A stretch of DNA of 64,000 nucleotides from Hyphomicrobiales bacterium (GTDB taxonomy: Bacteria > Pseudomonadota > Alphaproteobacteria > Rhodospirillales > JACKKN01): contig JACKKN010000001.1 of NCBI GenBank assembly GCA_024236415.1, positions 489,611-553,610 on the forward strand. The letters are read 5' to 3'. A program made the translations under genes and the position numbers. The notes beneath the pieces are model-generated. The model was not told the origin of the DNA. It was given only the letters and a program-made list of their open reading frames with translations, and did not search any database. This document shows positions 8,429 through 16,644 of the stretch, in pieces. Within the stretch, counting starts at the first letter, position 1. Each line of letters opens with the position of its first letter.

Positions 8429-9454
8429 CTAGGTCAGGCCCGCGGGGTCGATCTTGGTCCCGCGGGCGAAGCTGCGGTGTGCGGTCCGGCCCACCACCTC
8501 GCCGATGCGCGACGGCGGCAGGCCGTCGCCCGGGCGCTGGGCCACCAGCATGTCGGCGGTCAGGCATTCGCCGGCGGCGATGTCGCGCGCCGCGGTCAGG
8601 CTCTTGCGGGCCCACAGCAGGGATTGCCGTTCGGCCGTCGCCAGGGCCTTGGGCGCGCCGCCCCGCGCGGCCTCGACCTCGCGGATGCCGGCGACGAAGG
8701 CGGCCAGGTTGGAGGGGTCGCAGGACACCTTCCAGTCCTGGGCGTTGGGCACGTCGCGGTCGATGGTGATGTGCTTCTCGATGACGTCGGCGCCCAGGGC
8801 CACCGCCGCCAGCGGAACGGCGGTGCCGGTGGTGTGGTCCGAATAGCCCACCGGGCCGGGGAACAGGTCGCGGATCTGGCCCATCACCGCCAGGTTCACG
8901 TCGGCCGGGTCGGTGGGATAGCTGGTCACGCAGTGCAGCACCGCGACCTCGCGGCCGCCGCCCGCGGCGATGGCCTCCAGGGCGGCGGAGATGTCCGCCA
9001 TCTCGTACATGCCGGTGGACAGGATGATGGGCTTGCCGCGCCGGGCCATGGCGGTCAGGCTCGGCCAGTTGCCGACTTCGCCCGAGCCCACCTTGAACGC
9101 GGGCACCCCGGCCTCGCGGTCCAGGAAGTCCAGCGAGTCCTCGTCGTGGCCGGTGCACATGAAGAGAATGCCGCGCCGGTCGCAGTGGTCCCGGATGCGC
9201 AGCACCTGAGTGTCGCTCAACTCCTTGCTGCGCAGCCGCTCGCGCCAGTCCGGGGCGCTGGGCCCGACCAGGACATCGGTGCGGAAGTGCTGGATCTTCA
9301 GCACGTCGGCGCCGGCGTCCACGGCCAGGTCGACTAGCGCGAGGGCCTTGTCCATGTCGCCGAAGTGGTTGACCCCGGCCTCGGCGATGACCAGGCAGGG
9401 GTGGCCCGGGCCCACGGCCCGGCCGGCGATGGCGAATTCGCGCGCGAAGGTCAC
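8429..9454 (-). CDS. NeuB-family nonulosonic acid synthase with SAF domain (copy A)
   Basis: Protein of 341 residues with the N-terminal TIM-barrel synthase domain and a C-terminal SAF (antifreeze-like) domain. Conserved elements are EAGVNHFG (25-32), STGM, the metal-site motif HCVTSYP, GYSDH and EKH, so the metal ligands look intact. The usual DHxxS segment reads QDWKVS, which hints at a different sugar substrate. The family condenses PEP with a 6-carbon N-acyl sugar to a 9-carbon keto acid. The gene follows the SQD1-like gene by 7 bases and is followed by a sulfotransferase gene after one base. Which nonulosonic acid it makes is not decided by sequence. Confidence 0.85.
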   Translation of the reverse strand: MTFAREFAIAGRAVGPGHPCLVIAEAGVNHFGDMDKALALVDLAVDAGADVLKIQHFRTDVLVGPSAPDWRERLRSKELSDTQVLRIRDHCDRRGILFMCTGHDEDSLDFLDREAGVPAFKVGSGEVGNWPSLTAMARRGKPIILSTGMYEMADISAALEAIAAGGGREVAVLHCVTSYPTDPADVNLAVMGQIRDLFPGPVGYSDHTTGTAVPLAAVALGADVIEKHITIDRDVPNAQDWKVSCDPSNLAAFVAGIREVEAARGGAPKALATAERQSLLWARKSLTAARDIAAGECLTADMLVAQRPGDGLPPSRIGEVVGRTAHRSFARGTKIDPAGLT

Positions 9455-9461
9455 GGGCGGC

Positions 9462-10643
9462 TCAGTCGCCGCCCTGGCGCGCCGGCGAACGCATGCGCCA
9501 GTGGATGCGCGGCATGATCAGTTCGGGATCGATGCGGTCCTTGGCCCTGACCACCGAATCGATCATCTCGGCCAGGACCGCGTCGGTCAGCAGGTGGGGA
9601 ACCAGGCCCAACTCCACCAGCGCCGAGTGCCTGGCGTTGTAGTAGTGGTCTTCCAGCTCGATGCGCGGGTTCTCCACGTGGTCGATCTCCGCCGCCAGGC
9701 CCATGGCGGCGGCGACCGATTGTACCCGCGCCGCCAGCTCGTTGACCGAGAACTGCTCGGTGAACTGGTTGAAGACGCGAAACTCGCCGGGTTCCGCCGG
9801 GTTCAGGGTGGCCAACTCGACGCATGCCAGGGTGTCGCGGATGTTCAGGTAGCCGCGCGTCTGGTTGCCGCGGCCATAGACGGTCATGGGCTGGCCCAGG
9901 ACCGCCTGCACGATGAACCGGTTCAGCACCGTGCCGAACACGGCGTCATAGTGGAAGCTGGTGCACAGGTCGCGGTGCAGGGCGGTCTCGTCGGTGTCGA
10001 TGCCATAGACCACGCCCTGGTTCAGGTCGGTGACCCGCATGTCCCAGATGCGGCAGGCGAATTCCAGGTTGTTGGAGTCATGGACCTTGGACAGGTGGTA
10101 GAAGGACCCGGGCTTCTTGGGGTACATGACCCGGTCCTTGCGGCCGTTGTGCTCCAGCTCCAGCCAGCCCTCCTCGATGTCGATGTTGGGGGTGCCGTAT
10201 TCGCCCATGGTGCCCAGCTTGACGATGTGGGTGTCGGGGCAGGCGTGGCGCATGGCGAACATGACGTTCAGGGTGCCCAGCACGTTGTTGCGCTGGGTCA
10301 TCACGCACTTCTCGCGGTCGGCCATGGAGAACGGGGCCGAGGGCTGCTCGGCGTAGTGCACCACGGCATCGGGGCGGAAGTCGTCGAACAGCTGGTAAAC
10401 GAAGCGGTGGTTCTCGGCGATGTCGCCCACGTACAGCGCGATCTCGCGGCCCGAAACCTCGCGCCAGCGCTTGATCCGGGTCGGCAACTGGCGGATGGGG
10501 ACCAGGGGCTCGACCCCCATTTCCGCCTCCCAGACGCGCTTGGCCAGGTTGTCGACGACGGCAACCTCGTGACCGCGTTGCGAAAAATACATGGCGGTGG
10601 GCCAGCCGAGATAGCCGTCGCCACCGAGAATCAGGATGCGCAT
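9462..10643 (-). CDS. UDP-sulfoquinovose synthase-like (SQD1/SqdB family) enzyme
   Basis: Extended SDR of 393 residues, strongly similar along its length to SQD1. The NAD motif GGDGYLG is at 7-13, KLGTMGEYG holds T145, and FYHLSK holds Y182 and K186; these match the catalytic residues reported for Arabidopsis SQD1 even in numbering. TDLNQGVVYG and FRVFNQFTEQFS are further family blocks. SQD1 converts UDP-glucose and sulfite to UDP-sulfoquinovose. One residue differs: the Arg I recall in GEQRSAP of SQD1 (position 101) is Pro here (AEQPSAP), so sulfite use is not certain. No sulfolipid transferase gene lies nearby; the neighbours are a NeuB-family gene and sulfotransferases, which points to a glycan rather than SQDG. 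Confidence 0.82.
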   Translation of the reverse strand: MRILILGGDGYLGWPTAMYFSQRGHEVAVVDNLAKRVWEAEMGVEPLVPIRQLPTRIKRWREVSGREIALYVGDIAENHRFVYQLFDDFRPDAVVHYAEQPSAPFSMADREKCVMTQRNNVLGTLNVMFAMRHACPDTHIVKLGTMGEYGTPNIDIEEGWLELEHNGRKDRVMYPKKPGSFYHLSKVHDSNNLEFACRIWDMRVTDLNQGVVYGIDTDETALHRDLCTSFHYDAVFGTVLNRFIVQAVLGQPMTVYGRGNQTRGYLNIRDTLACVELATLNPAEPGEFRVFNQFTEQFSVNELAARVQSVAAAMGLAAEIDHVENPRIELEDHYYNARHSALVELGLVPHLLTDAVLAEMIDSVVRAKDRIDPELIMPRIHWRMRSPARQGGD

Positions 10644-10676
10644 GTTGTGTTCCGGATGCAGGAGGGGAGCGGACGG

Positions 10677-10736
10677 GCCGCGGCCGGAAAGGCCGCGGCA
10701 TGGACCGCAGGAAATGGGGGCGGAGGAAATCCGCCC
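10677..10736 (-). repeat. two tandem hairpins with the same loop
   Basis: In the 119-base gap between the radical SAM gene and the SQD1-like gene there are two perfect inverted repeats. The first has 9-base arms (10677-10685 and 10691-10699) and the second 7-base arms (10718-10724 and 10730-10736). Both enclose the same 5-base loop, GGAAA on the plus strand and TTTCC in the transcript. No T-run follows on the transcribed strand, so they are not typical intrinsic terminators. They may stabilise mRNA ends, attenuate transcription or bind a protein. Confidence 0.7.
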
Positions 10737-10762
10737 GGTGGAATGCCGTCAGGCGGGTGGAA

Positions 10763-11788
10763 TCAGGCGGCGCGGTTGCGCCGGACCTTGTCGTGGGTGG
10801 ACACGACGATGCCGCGCAGCACTTCCAGGTGCTGCTTGGCCTCGTCGGTGAAGTCATAGAACGTGTGGCAGTTTCCGCAGCTCACCGGATTGCCCTGCTC
10901 GAACTCGGCCCGCAGGTTGCGCGCCCGCTCGCCATTGAAGATCGCCATGAAGTCCTCTTCATGGATGTTGCCCAGGGTGAGCTGTCCGGCGTAGTCGTCA
11001 CAGCAGGGAAGAACGTCGCCGTTGGGCTGAATATCGGCGTAACCCATGGCGTAGCCGCAGGTCAGCGGCCCCTGCTTGGGTTCCATGTAGTAGTAGTCGC
11101 CGAACTTGTCCTTGGGGATGGGCGCGCGGAACCGCTGGGTGTGGTTGAGCTGCGGATTGTAGGCCATGCTGACCGAGATCTGGTCGACATAGGGGCCCCA
11201 GACCTCGGTGAACTCGCGGATGTTGTCCTCGGTCATGCTGGGATAGAAGCTGACGGCCAGGCGGATCGGGTAGGACACCTTGCCGCGGCTGAAGTGCCAG
11301 AACTCCTTGATGTTGTCGTAGACCTGATCGAACTTGAGGTTGCGGTACTTTTTCAGCGACGCCTCGTCCCAGCCCTCGATGGAATAGCGCAGGTACTGGA
11401 CCCGCAGCATGGTGTCCATGTGGCGGTGCAGCAGGGAGGCGTTGGTGGACACGCGAATCCAGAAGTGGTTGTCGCGCAGAATGTCGATGTAGCGCTTCAG
11501 GTCGGGATGGGCAAGGCATTCGCCCATGGAATGGAGCGCCAGGTAGCGGTTGTGCAGCTGCTTGAAGATCTCGACCATCCTGTGGAAGGTCTTGTCGTCC
11601 ATGTGCTGCCACTGGTTGTTCTCCATGTTGTGCATGGGGCACATGGGGCAGCGCGCGTTGCACACCCGCGTCAGGCTGGCGGTGACTGCGATATCGTTGC
11701 GCGGCCGGTTGATGAGCGTTTCGGCACGCCGGTACGCCGCCGAGATCTTGGAATCCAGGCGGTCCTTGAGAAGGGTGAGATTATCCAT
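10763..11788 (-). CDS. radical SAM/SPASM protein
   Basis: Protein of 341 residues. The radical SAM cluster motif CNARCPMC gives C43, C47 and C50 (CX3CX2C). The C-terminal part has a SPASM-like set of cysteines in GDVLPCCDDY and PVSCGNCHTF for an extra Fe-S cluster. The ATG at 11788 is chosen because a good GGAGGG site precedes it and family similarity begins there; the open frame upstream to 12142 is not family-like. Radical SAM/SPASM proteins in glycan loci can oxidise or rearrange sugars, or modify peptides. The substrate here is unknown. Confidence 0.87.
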   Translation of the reverse strand: MDNLTLLKDRLDSKISAAYRRAETLINRPRNDIAVTASLTRVCNARCPMCPMHNMENNQWQHMDDKTFHRMVEIFKQLHNRYLALHSMGECLAHPDLKRYIDILRDNHFWIRVSTNASLLHRHMDTMLRVQYLRYSIEGWDEASLKKYRNLKFDQVYDNIKEFWHFSRGKVSYPIRLAVSFYPSMTEDNIREFTEVWGPYVDQISVSMAYNPQLNHTQRFRAPIPKDKFGDYYYMEPKQGPLTCGYAMGYADIQPNGDVLPCCDDYAGQLTLGNIHEEDFMAIFNGERARNLRAEFEQGNPVSCGNCHTFYDFTDEAKQHLEVLRGIVVSTHDKVRRNRAA

Positions 11789-11898
11789 CGATCGGTGGTC
11801 CCTCCAGCATTCACCACGGGTGATGCGACCCATGTGGGTTGTGCGTGGGCCCCAGTCAAGCGCCGTATCGGCGCAGGTCTGCCCAGGGCCGGTGCCGG

Positions 11899-12843
11899 TT
11901 ATTCGAAGATGAACTGTCCCAGGTCGATGCCCGCGTCCTGCAGGCGGCCGCGGATATGGGCCAGGTCCGCTTCCGAGAAGTGTTCCTTCCACTGCCCGAT
12001 CTTGCCGCTGCGGATCAGGGGGCTCTCCCGGCCGCTCTGGTTGAGAATGCCGACGTTCTCTTCGTACTTCTTGACCTGTCGCTTGTCGGAATAGGCCAGG
12101 GCCCTGTCCATCGCCGTCACGTCGATGGGAAAATCCAGCCATGCCAGCACGGTCATGAGGGTATTGAGGGGCGCCATCATCAGGCTTTCATAGGCGACGG
12201 GCAGGATGTGCCGCTTGCCGCGCAACCCCATCATCAGGTTGAACTGACCGATATAGTGATCGAGCGCCGAGTCGATGATCTCCCTCGACAGCGTATTGTT
12301 CTGCGTCTCCCATTTATAACGGAAGTAGAACCACGAGACCAACTGGTCCAGGGGATTTCGATAAAGGAAAACGATTCGTCCCGGGCACATCCTGATGAAC
12401 CGCGTCCCATGACTGGGTGTCAGGTCATGATAGCGTGTCTTCTTGAAGAACGGGTGCGGCTCGGCGGCGACGAACTTGCGCAGGATACGGTCGCGCCGGT
12501 TCATGACGAACCGCTTGAACACGTCCTCGATGTCGAGCGGTCCGGCGTCTTCTCCCGACAGGATGTTGATGTAGTTGGCCATGAAGATGGTGAAGAAGTG
12601 CGTTCCGGACTTGGGAATCGTGATCAGCAAGATGTTCTTCTTTTCGACGCGGTGGAACACCAGCCGGTAGAGGATGCTGCGAAACACCGACCGCACTCCC
12701 TGGGGCACATGCTGACCAAGGGCATAGATCTTGAAGAAGGGGAAGCGGACCTTTAGCGCCATTTCGTCCGCTTCAACCTTGAATGGCGCGTGTTTCAGGC
12801 CTCCTGATTCCGGTGCGTCTTTTAAAGTATTCATGTCACTCAT
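11899..12843 (-). CDS. sulfotransferase domain protein
   Basis: Protein of 314 residues. The 5'-phosphosulfate motif is IPKSGTHFF and the 3'-phosphate motif is IVFLYRNPLDQLVSWFY; both PAPS-binding elements are intact. Base composition is visibly lower in GC than the genes on either side, a sign of separate acquisition. The start ATG at 12843 (MSDMNTL) is chosen; a second ATG lies 9 bases later and the longer reading runs into the PseA gene region. With the other sulfotransferase and the SQD1-like gene it suggests a sulfated or sulfonated glycan. Confidence 0.85.
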   Translation of the reverse strand: MSDMNTLKDAPESGGLKHAPFKVEADEMALKVRFPFFKIYALGQHVPQGVRSVFRSILYRLVFHRVEKKNILLITIPKSGTHFFTIFMANYINILSGEDAGPLDIEDVFKRFVMNRRDRILRKFVAAEPHPFFKKTRYHDLTPSHGTRFIRMCPGRIVFLYRNPLDQLVSWFYFRYKWETQNNTLSREIIDSALDHYIGQFNLMMGLRGKRHILPVAYESLMMAPLNTLMTVLAWLDFPIDVTAMDRALAYSDKRQVKKYEENVGILNQSGRESPLIRSGKIGQWKEHFSEADLAHIRGRLQDAGIDLGQFIFE

Positions 12844-12889
12844 CTTTGCATCACTCGTGTTGCTGTTGGAGTCCGGCCGCAATGCCCGG

Positions 12890-14092
12890 TCAGGCGACCT
12901 GGTGGCGCAGGCGCCACTCGTTGCCGTCCTTGGTCCACAGGTGCGGCGAGCGGGCACCGTCGATGACCGCCCAGAACTTGTCCTCGTCGATCATGGTGTA
13001 GTCCAGGAACTCCTCGAAGTACCGCTTGGGGAACTCGCCGTCGTACTTGTGCACCAGGGCCACTCCCTCCTCGCGCACCAGGTGGCGGTTGCGGATCTCC
13101 TGGGCCGCGTCGTAGGTGGCGCGGCCGATCCCGAACTTGATGAAGGTGGTGTAGTAGTGGAAACCGTCGATCTTGTCATCCAGGCTAGGGTACTTGGAGT
13201 ACGTCCCCTCGGTGCGCACGGGGTTGGGCTGGAACCCGCAATGCTCGGCGGCGTAATAGAACTTCTCCTGGGGGATCCACTGCTCGTAGAAGCCCATGTG
13301 GTGGACCTCCAGCCCCGCCGCCGCGGCGTCCTCGCGGGCGATGGGGAAATAGGGCTCCAGCTCGTGGGCGGGGACGCCCAGTTCGGCCAGCTCGGCCACC
13401 GTGCGGCCGCCCAGGCGCACGTCGCGGCGCTGGTCCCGCGGCAGGGTGTAGTACTTGGGGTTCATGACCGGGTTGTCGGCCTCGGCCACGTTGGTGCCGC
13501 CCTCGGCCTGGCTCTCGCCGTACATGATCAGCTTCACCCCGTACTTGGCGGCGATCTTGGGGCCGATCTGCTTCTGGCCCAGGATGAAGGGCTGGAACGG
13601 GTGCACCAGGTTGACGAAGGCCTCGCGGGTGAGGATCCGGTGGACCCGCCGGTTGGGGTGGAAGCTGATGTTGTCCAGGCCCGTGTCCAGCCAGGCGTCG
13701 AAGTTGATGCGGCCGATGTCGGTGTACATGTGCGGCGGCCAGGTCACGGTCAGGGGGTGCATGCCGTACTTGTACTTCAGCACGTGGGAGACATAGGTGC
13801 TGTCCTTGCCGCCGCTGCCAGGCACGATCACGTCGTAGCTGCCGTCGCGGCTGCGGTGGCGGTCCAGCAGCTCGACCAGTTGCCGCTGGCGGGCGTCCCA
13901 GTCGATGCCGCCCCACTTGCGCTCGTGGTAGCGGCAGGCCGAGCAGATGCCCTCCTCGTCGAAGTGCACGGTCTCCTTTCGGTTGGTGTTCTTGAACTCC
14001 ACGGTCGAGGACGGGCGCTGGTTCGAGACCACGCAGCGCTTGCAGAACCTGACCTCGGCGGGGAGGCCGTATTTGGCTTCGAGAGTGCTCAT
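12890..14092 (-). CDS. pseA: N-acetyl sugar amidotransferase (PseA/WbpG type)
   Basis: Protein of 400 residues of the PP-loop N-acetyl sugar amidotransferase family. The ATP pyrophosphatase loop SGGKDS is at 93-98, and two Cys pairs (C17/C20, C50/C53) form a likely N-terminal metal site. In Campylobacter, PseA is needed for the acetamidino form of pseudaminic acid, and WbpG-type enzymes make acetamidino groups from an acetamido sugar with ammonia from a glutaminase partner. No HisH-like glutaminase gene is seen next to it. It sits 9 bases after a CMP-sugar synthetase gene, so the product is probably an amidine-bearing nonulosonic acid. Confidence 0.87.
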   Translation of the reverse strand: MSTLEAKYGLPAEVRFCKRCVVSNQRPSSTVEFKNTNRKETVHFDEEGICSACRYHERKWGGIDWDARQRQLVELLDRHRSRDGSYDVIVPGSGGKDSTYVSHVLKYKYGMHPLTVTWPPHMYTDIGRINFDAWLDTGLDNISFHPNRRVHRILTREAFVNLVHPFQPFILGQKQIGPKIAAKYGVKLIMYGESQAEGGTNVAEADNPVMNPKYYTLPRDQRRDVRLGGRTVAELAELGVPAHELEPYFPIAREDAAAAGLEVHHMGFYEQWIPQEKFYYAAEHCGFQPNPVRTEGTYSKYPSLDDKIDGFHYYTTFIKFGIGRATYDAAQEIRNRHLVREEGVALVHKYDGEFPKRYFEEFLDYTMIDEDKFWAVIDGARSPHLWTKDGNEWRLRHQVA

Positions 14093-14101
14093 TCGCGGGA
14101 T

Positions 14102-14869
14102 CTATCCGATGGTTTTGGTATCTCTGGACGGCGCCGCCGGGTCCAGGTGCGACAGGTCGACCAGGCCGGCGGCGATGATCGCTTCGGCCAGGGGGATGTC
14201 GGCGGCCACGTCCAGGTCGAATTCGTGGGGCCGGCTGATCTCCACCGTGGCGCTGGGCTCGGCATACAGGCTGCCGCTGGCGCGCATGGCCACGGTGCGC
14301 ACGGCGATCAGGTTGCCCAGGGTGTACAGCTTGGGCTTGCGCTGTTTGTTGTAGCCTTCCTTGCGCTGTTCCGCGAACAGGAAGCGGGCGTGGCCGCCGA
14401 CGATCTCGCGCTGGTTCCAGGCGTGGTTGTGGTGGGTGCACTGGACGACCGTGTGCGCTGAGTTGGCAGTCGGGTCGCCGGCCAGGCGGTCGATCACCGC
14501 GCTCACGTGGGACGGCAGCAGGAACGGGCTGGTGGGCTGGATCAGCACGATCACATCGGGCAGGGGCGCCGCGTCGGCGGCCAGGCGGTCCAACAGGTCG
14601 CCGACCACGGCGTTGGACGACGCTTCGTCGCCGGCCAATTCCGCGGGCCGGCGGTCCACCTCGGTCCCCAGCTCCCGGGCCCGAGCGGCGATGGCGTCAT
14701 GGTCGGTGGAACAGATGATCCGCCGGCAACTGCCGCTGGCCTGGGCCGCCCGCACGCCGTAGTCCAGCAGCGGCCGGCCGCCCAGGCTGACCAGATTCTT
14801 CAATGGAATGCTCTTCGAGCCGCCCCGCGCGGTGACCACGGCCCAGGCCGACAAGGTCCGTTCCGCCAC
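14102..14869 (-). CDS. CMP-nonulosonic acid synthetase (cytidylyltransferase, copy 1)
   Basis: Protein of 255 residues of the NeuA/PseF/LegF cytidylyltransferase family. The nucleotide-binding start ARGGSKSIPLKN is at about residues 14-25 and the QPTSPF motif of CMP-sugar synthetases follows. It activates a nonulosonic acid with CTP. This is the second such gene in the island (the other at 28228-28920), which suggests two activated acids or a specialised derivative. It lies between the large glycan protein at 14872 and pseA; partner NeuC and NeuB genes lie upstream. Confidence 0.87.
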   Translation of the reverse strand: MAERTLSAWAVVTARGGSKSIPLKNLVSLGGRPLLDYGVRAAQASGSCRRIICSTDHDAIAARARELGTEVDRRPAELAGDEASSNAVVGDLLDRLAADAAPLPDVIVLIQPTSPFLLPSHVSAVIDRLAGDPTANSAHTVVQCTHHNHAWNQREIVGGHARFLFAEQRKEGYNKQRKPKLYTLGNLIAVRTVAMRASGSLYAEPSATVEISRPHEFDLDVAADIPLAEAIIAAGLVDLSHLDPAAPSRDTKTIG

Positions 14870-14871
14870 GG

Positions 14872-16644
14872 TCAGGCCCCCACGGCCTGCGCCGCCACGG
14901 GCAGGTCCGCCACCGCCGACGGCGGCAGTCCCATGCTGGCGCGGATGACGTCGAAGGGGTCGCGGCCCGACAGGTCGATCAGCCCGGCGAAATTTTCACG
15001 CGGATAGGTCTCGCGGCCGGCCTCGATGGCGCGGATGCGGGCGATCACCTCGTTCCCGTCGGCCACGCACAGGCCGGGGAACTCGCGGTAGTAGGACGGG
15101 CTGTTGCGGTCCATGTCGAATACGAAGGTGGCCAGCCCGAGCTGGACCGCCTCGGCGGCGATGGTGGTGCCGTCGTTGGTTAGCGCATAGGCGGCGCGGG
15201 TCATCAGGTCGTAGGAGTCCTCCTCGGTCTCCGCCAGGTTGGCGGGGCCTCGGCGGATCTTCTCGGCCAGGGGGCTGAAATAGCCGTCGGCCTTGCGCGT
15301 GGCCTTCAGTTTGACCAGCAGCCGGCGGTCCGGGAACGCCTCGGCGATGCGGCAGACCTGGTCGAAGATGCGATCCTCGAACAGGCTCAGGTTGGGGAAG
15401 AACAGGATGTCGCGGGACGTACCACTGCCCAGGCGCATCCGCTGCGCCCGCGACATGGCCCAGATGCCGATGGCCTCGACCCGCATGGCCGGCGCCCAGG
15501 TCCGTTTGTAGTGGCGGTCGTGCAGGGCCTTGCCGAAAACGAAGTAGACGTCGAAATCGATGTACCGCCAGGCGTAGTTGATGATCTCCGGCACCGGCAG
15601 GCCGTGGTTGATGCCCAGCGCCTGGGCGCCCAAGCGGCGCAGTTCCTGGCTGCGGATGATGTGGTCGGCGTTGTAATCGTCGCGGCCAAGGAAATGCTGC
15701 GGTCGGAAACGGGCCCACAAGGCTCGGTACATGACCCGCTTGAACGGCATCGGCGCCAGGCGCCGGAACAGCACCGGCGGCCAGGCGCCGTAGCGGCGCA
15801 GCAGGCCTAGCCCGTGGGTCGCCACCACACCGGCCGCGGACAGGGCCGCCGACGGCGAAAACTTGCCGTCGCGCTGGCTGCAGGTCGATGCCCCGGTTAT
15901 CGTCGGGCCGGCCGCCGCGCCGGTGGCGTCCGAACGGAAGACCAGCATCAGCTGGGCCGGGTCGTCGATCACCTCGCGCAGCAGCCCCAGGTGCCGTTCG
16001 TTGGGCAGGACGTCGGCGGCCAACAGGACCGGCTGCGCCGGCGGCCACCGCCGGCGCGTGCGGCGGGCGATCCAGGCCAGCCCGTAGGCCACGGCCAGGG
16101 CCGTCGTCACGGTGTTGGCCAGCACCGCCGCCAGGGTGCCGCGGCGGCCTGAGAAGGGCGCCGGGATGCCCTCGTGGGCGGCGTAGAGGTCGGCCAGCTC
16201 GGTGTCGGCGCCGATGATGCGCACCCGCGCGGGCTCCAACTGCTGGTACAGGTCCCGCAACAGCATCAGAGTCATGAACCGCGCCGCGATGTGGTTGCAG
16301 GTGGCGTGCTTGATCGCCATGCCGTAGGCCGGATCGGCGACGGCCAGGCCCTCGAAGCCATAGCGCGCCTCGATCCACGGTTCGACGCGGGCGAAGGAAT
16401 GGATGTGGTACTGGGCGCCATAGCCGCCCGCGAACCGGTCGGCGCCGGGAAAGCTGTCCACATGGCTGGTGGCGCGGCCGCCGGCCACCAGCCGGTCGCG
16501 CACGGCCTGCAACATCCGCCGCGCCGGCGCGAACACGGCGCGAACTTCCAGGATCGCCACCTGCCGGCCGCGCAGCGCCCGCCACAGCACCGGCACCAGG
16601 CTGCCCGTGCGCAGGATCGCGGCGTGGTAGACGGCGCCGCTCAC
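14872..16644 (-). CDS. large glycan-locus protein, probable glycosyltransferase-like
   Basis: Protein of 590 residues that I do not recognise with certainty. The C-terminal third has ALTNDGTTIAAEAVQLG and a following VFDMD segment, the kind of nucleotide-binding Rossmann half found in CDP-glycerol and surface-carbohydrate transferases with a GT-B fold. No signal peptide or clear membrane span is evident. The start is a GTG at 16644 overlapping the neuC stop (GTGA). The position between neuC and a CMP-sugar synthetase suggests it uses or transfers the activated nonulosonic acid, but this is inference. Confidence 0.6.
   Translation of the reverse strand: MSGAVYHAAILRTGSLVPVLWRALRGRQVAILEVRAVFAPARRMLQAVRDRLVAGGRATSHVDSFPGADRFAGGYGAQYHIHSFARVEPWIEARYGFEGLAVADPAYGMAIKHATCNHIAARFMTLMLLRDLYQQLEPARVRIIGADTELADLYAAHEGIPAPFSGRRGTLAAVLANTVTTALAVAYGLAWIARRTRRRWPPAQPVLLAADVLPNERHLGLLREVIDDPAQLMLVFRSDATGAAAGPTITGASTCSQRDGKFSPSAALSAAGVVATHGLGLLRRYGAWPPVLFRRLAPMPFKRVMYRALWARFRPQHFLGRDDYNADHIIRSQELRRLGAQALGINHGLPVPEIINYAWRYIDFDVYFVFGKALHDRHYKRTWAPAMRVEAIGIWAMSRAQRMRLGSGTSRDILFFPNLSLFEDRIFDQVCRIAEAFPDRRLLVKLKATRKADGYFSPLAEKIRRGPANLAETEEDSYDLMTRAAYALTNDGTTIAAEAVQLGLATFVFDMDRNSPSYYREFPGLCVADGNEVIARIRAIEAGRETYPRENFAGLIDLSGRDPFDVIRASMGLPPSAVADLPVAAQAVGA

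Noticed and set aside
6253..8769. 838-residue open frame on the plus strand
   Set aside because: Antisense to the ABC transporter and sulfotransferase genes; no domain or signal is visible.
10677..10736. intrinsic terminator
   Set aside because: Stems are strong but no run of T follows on the transcribed strand.
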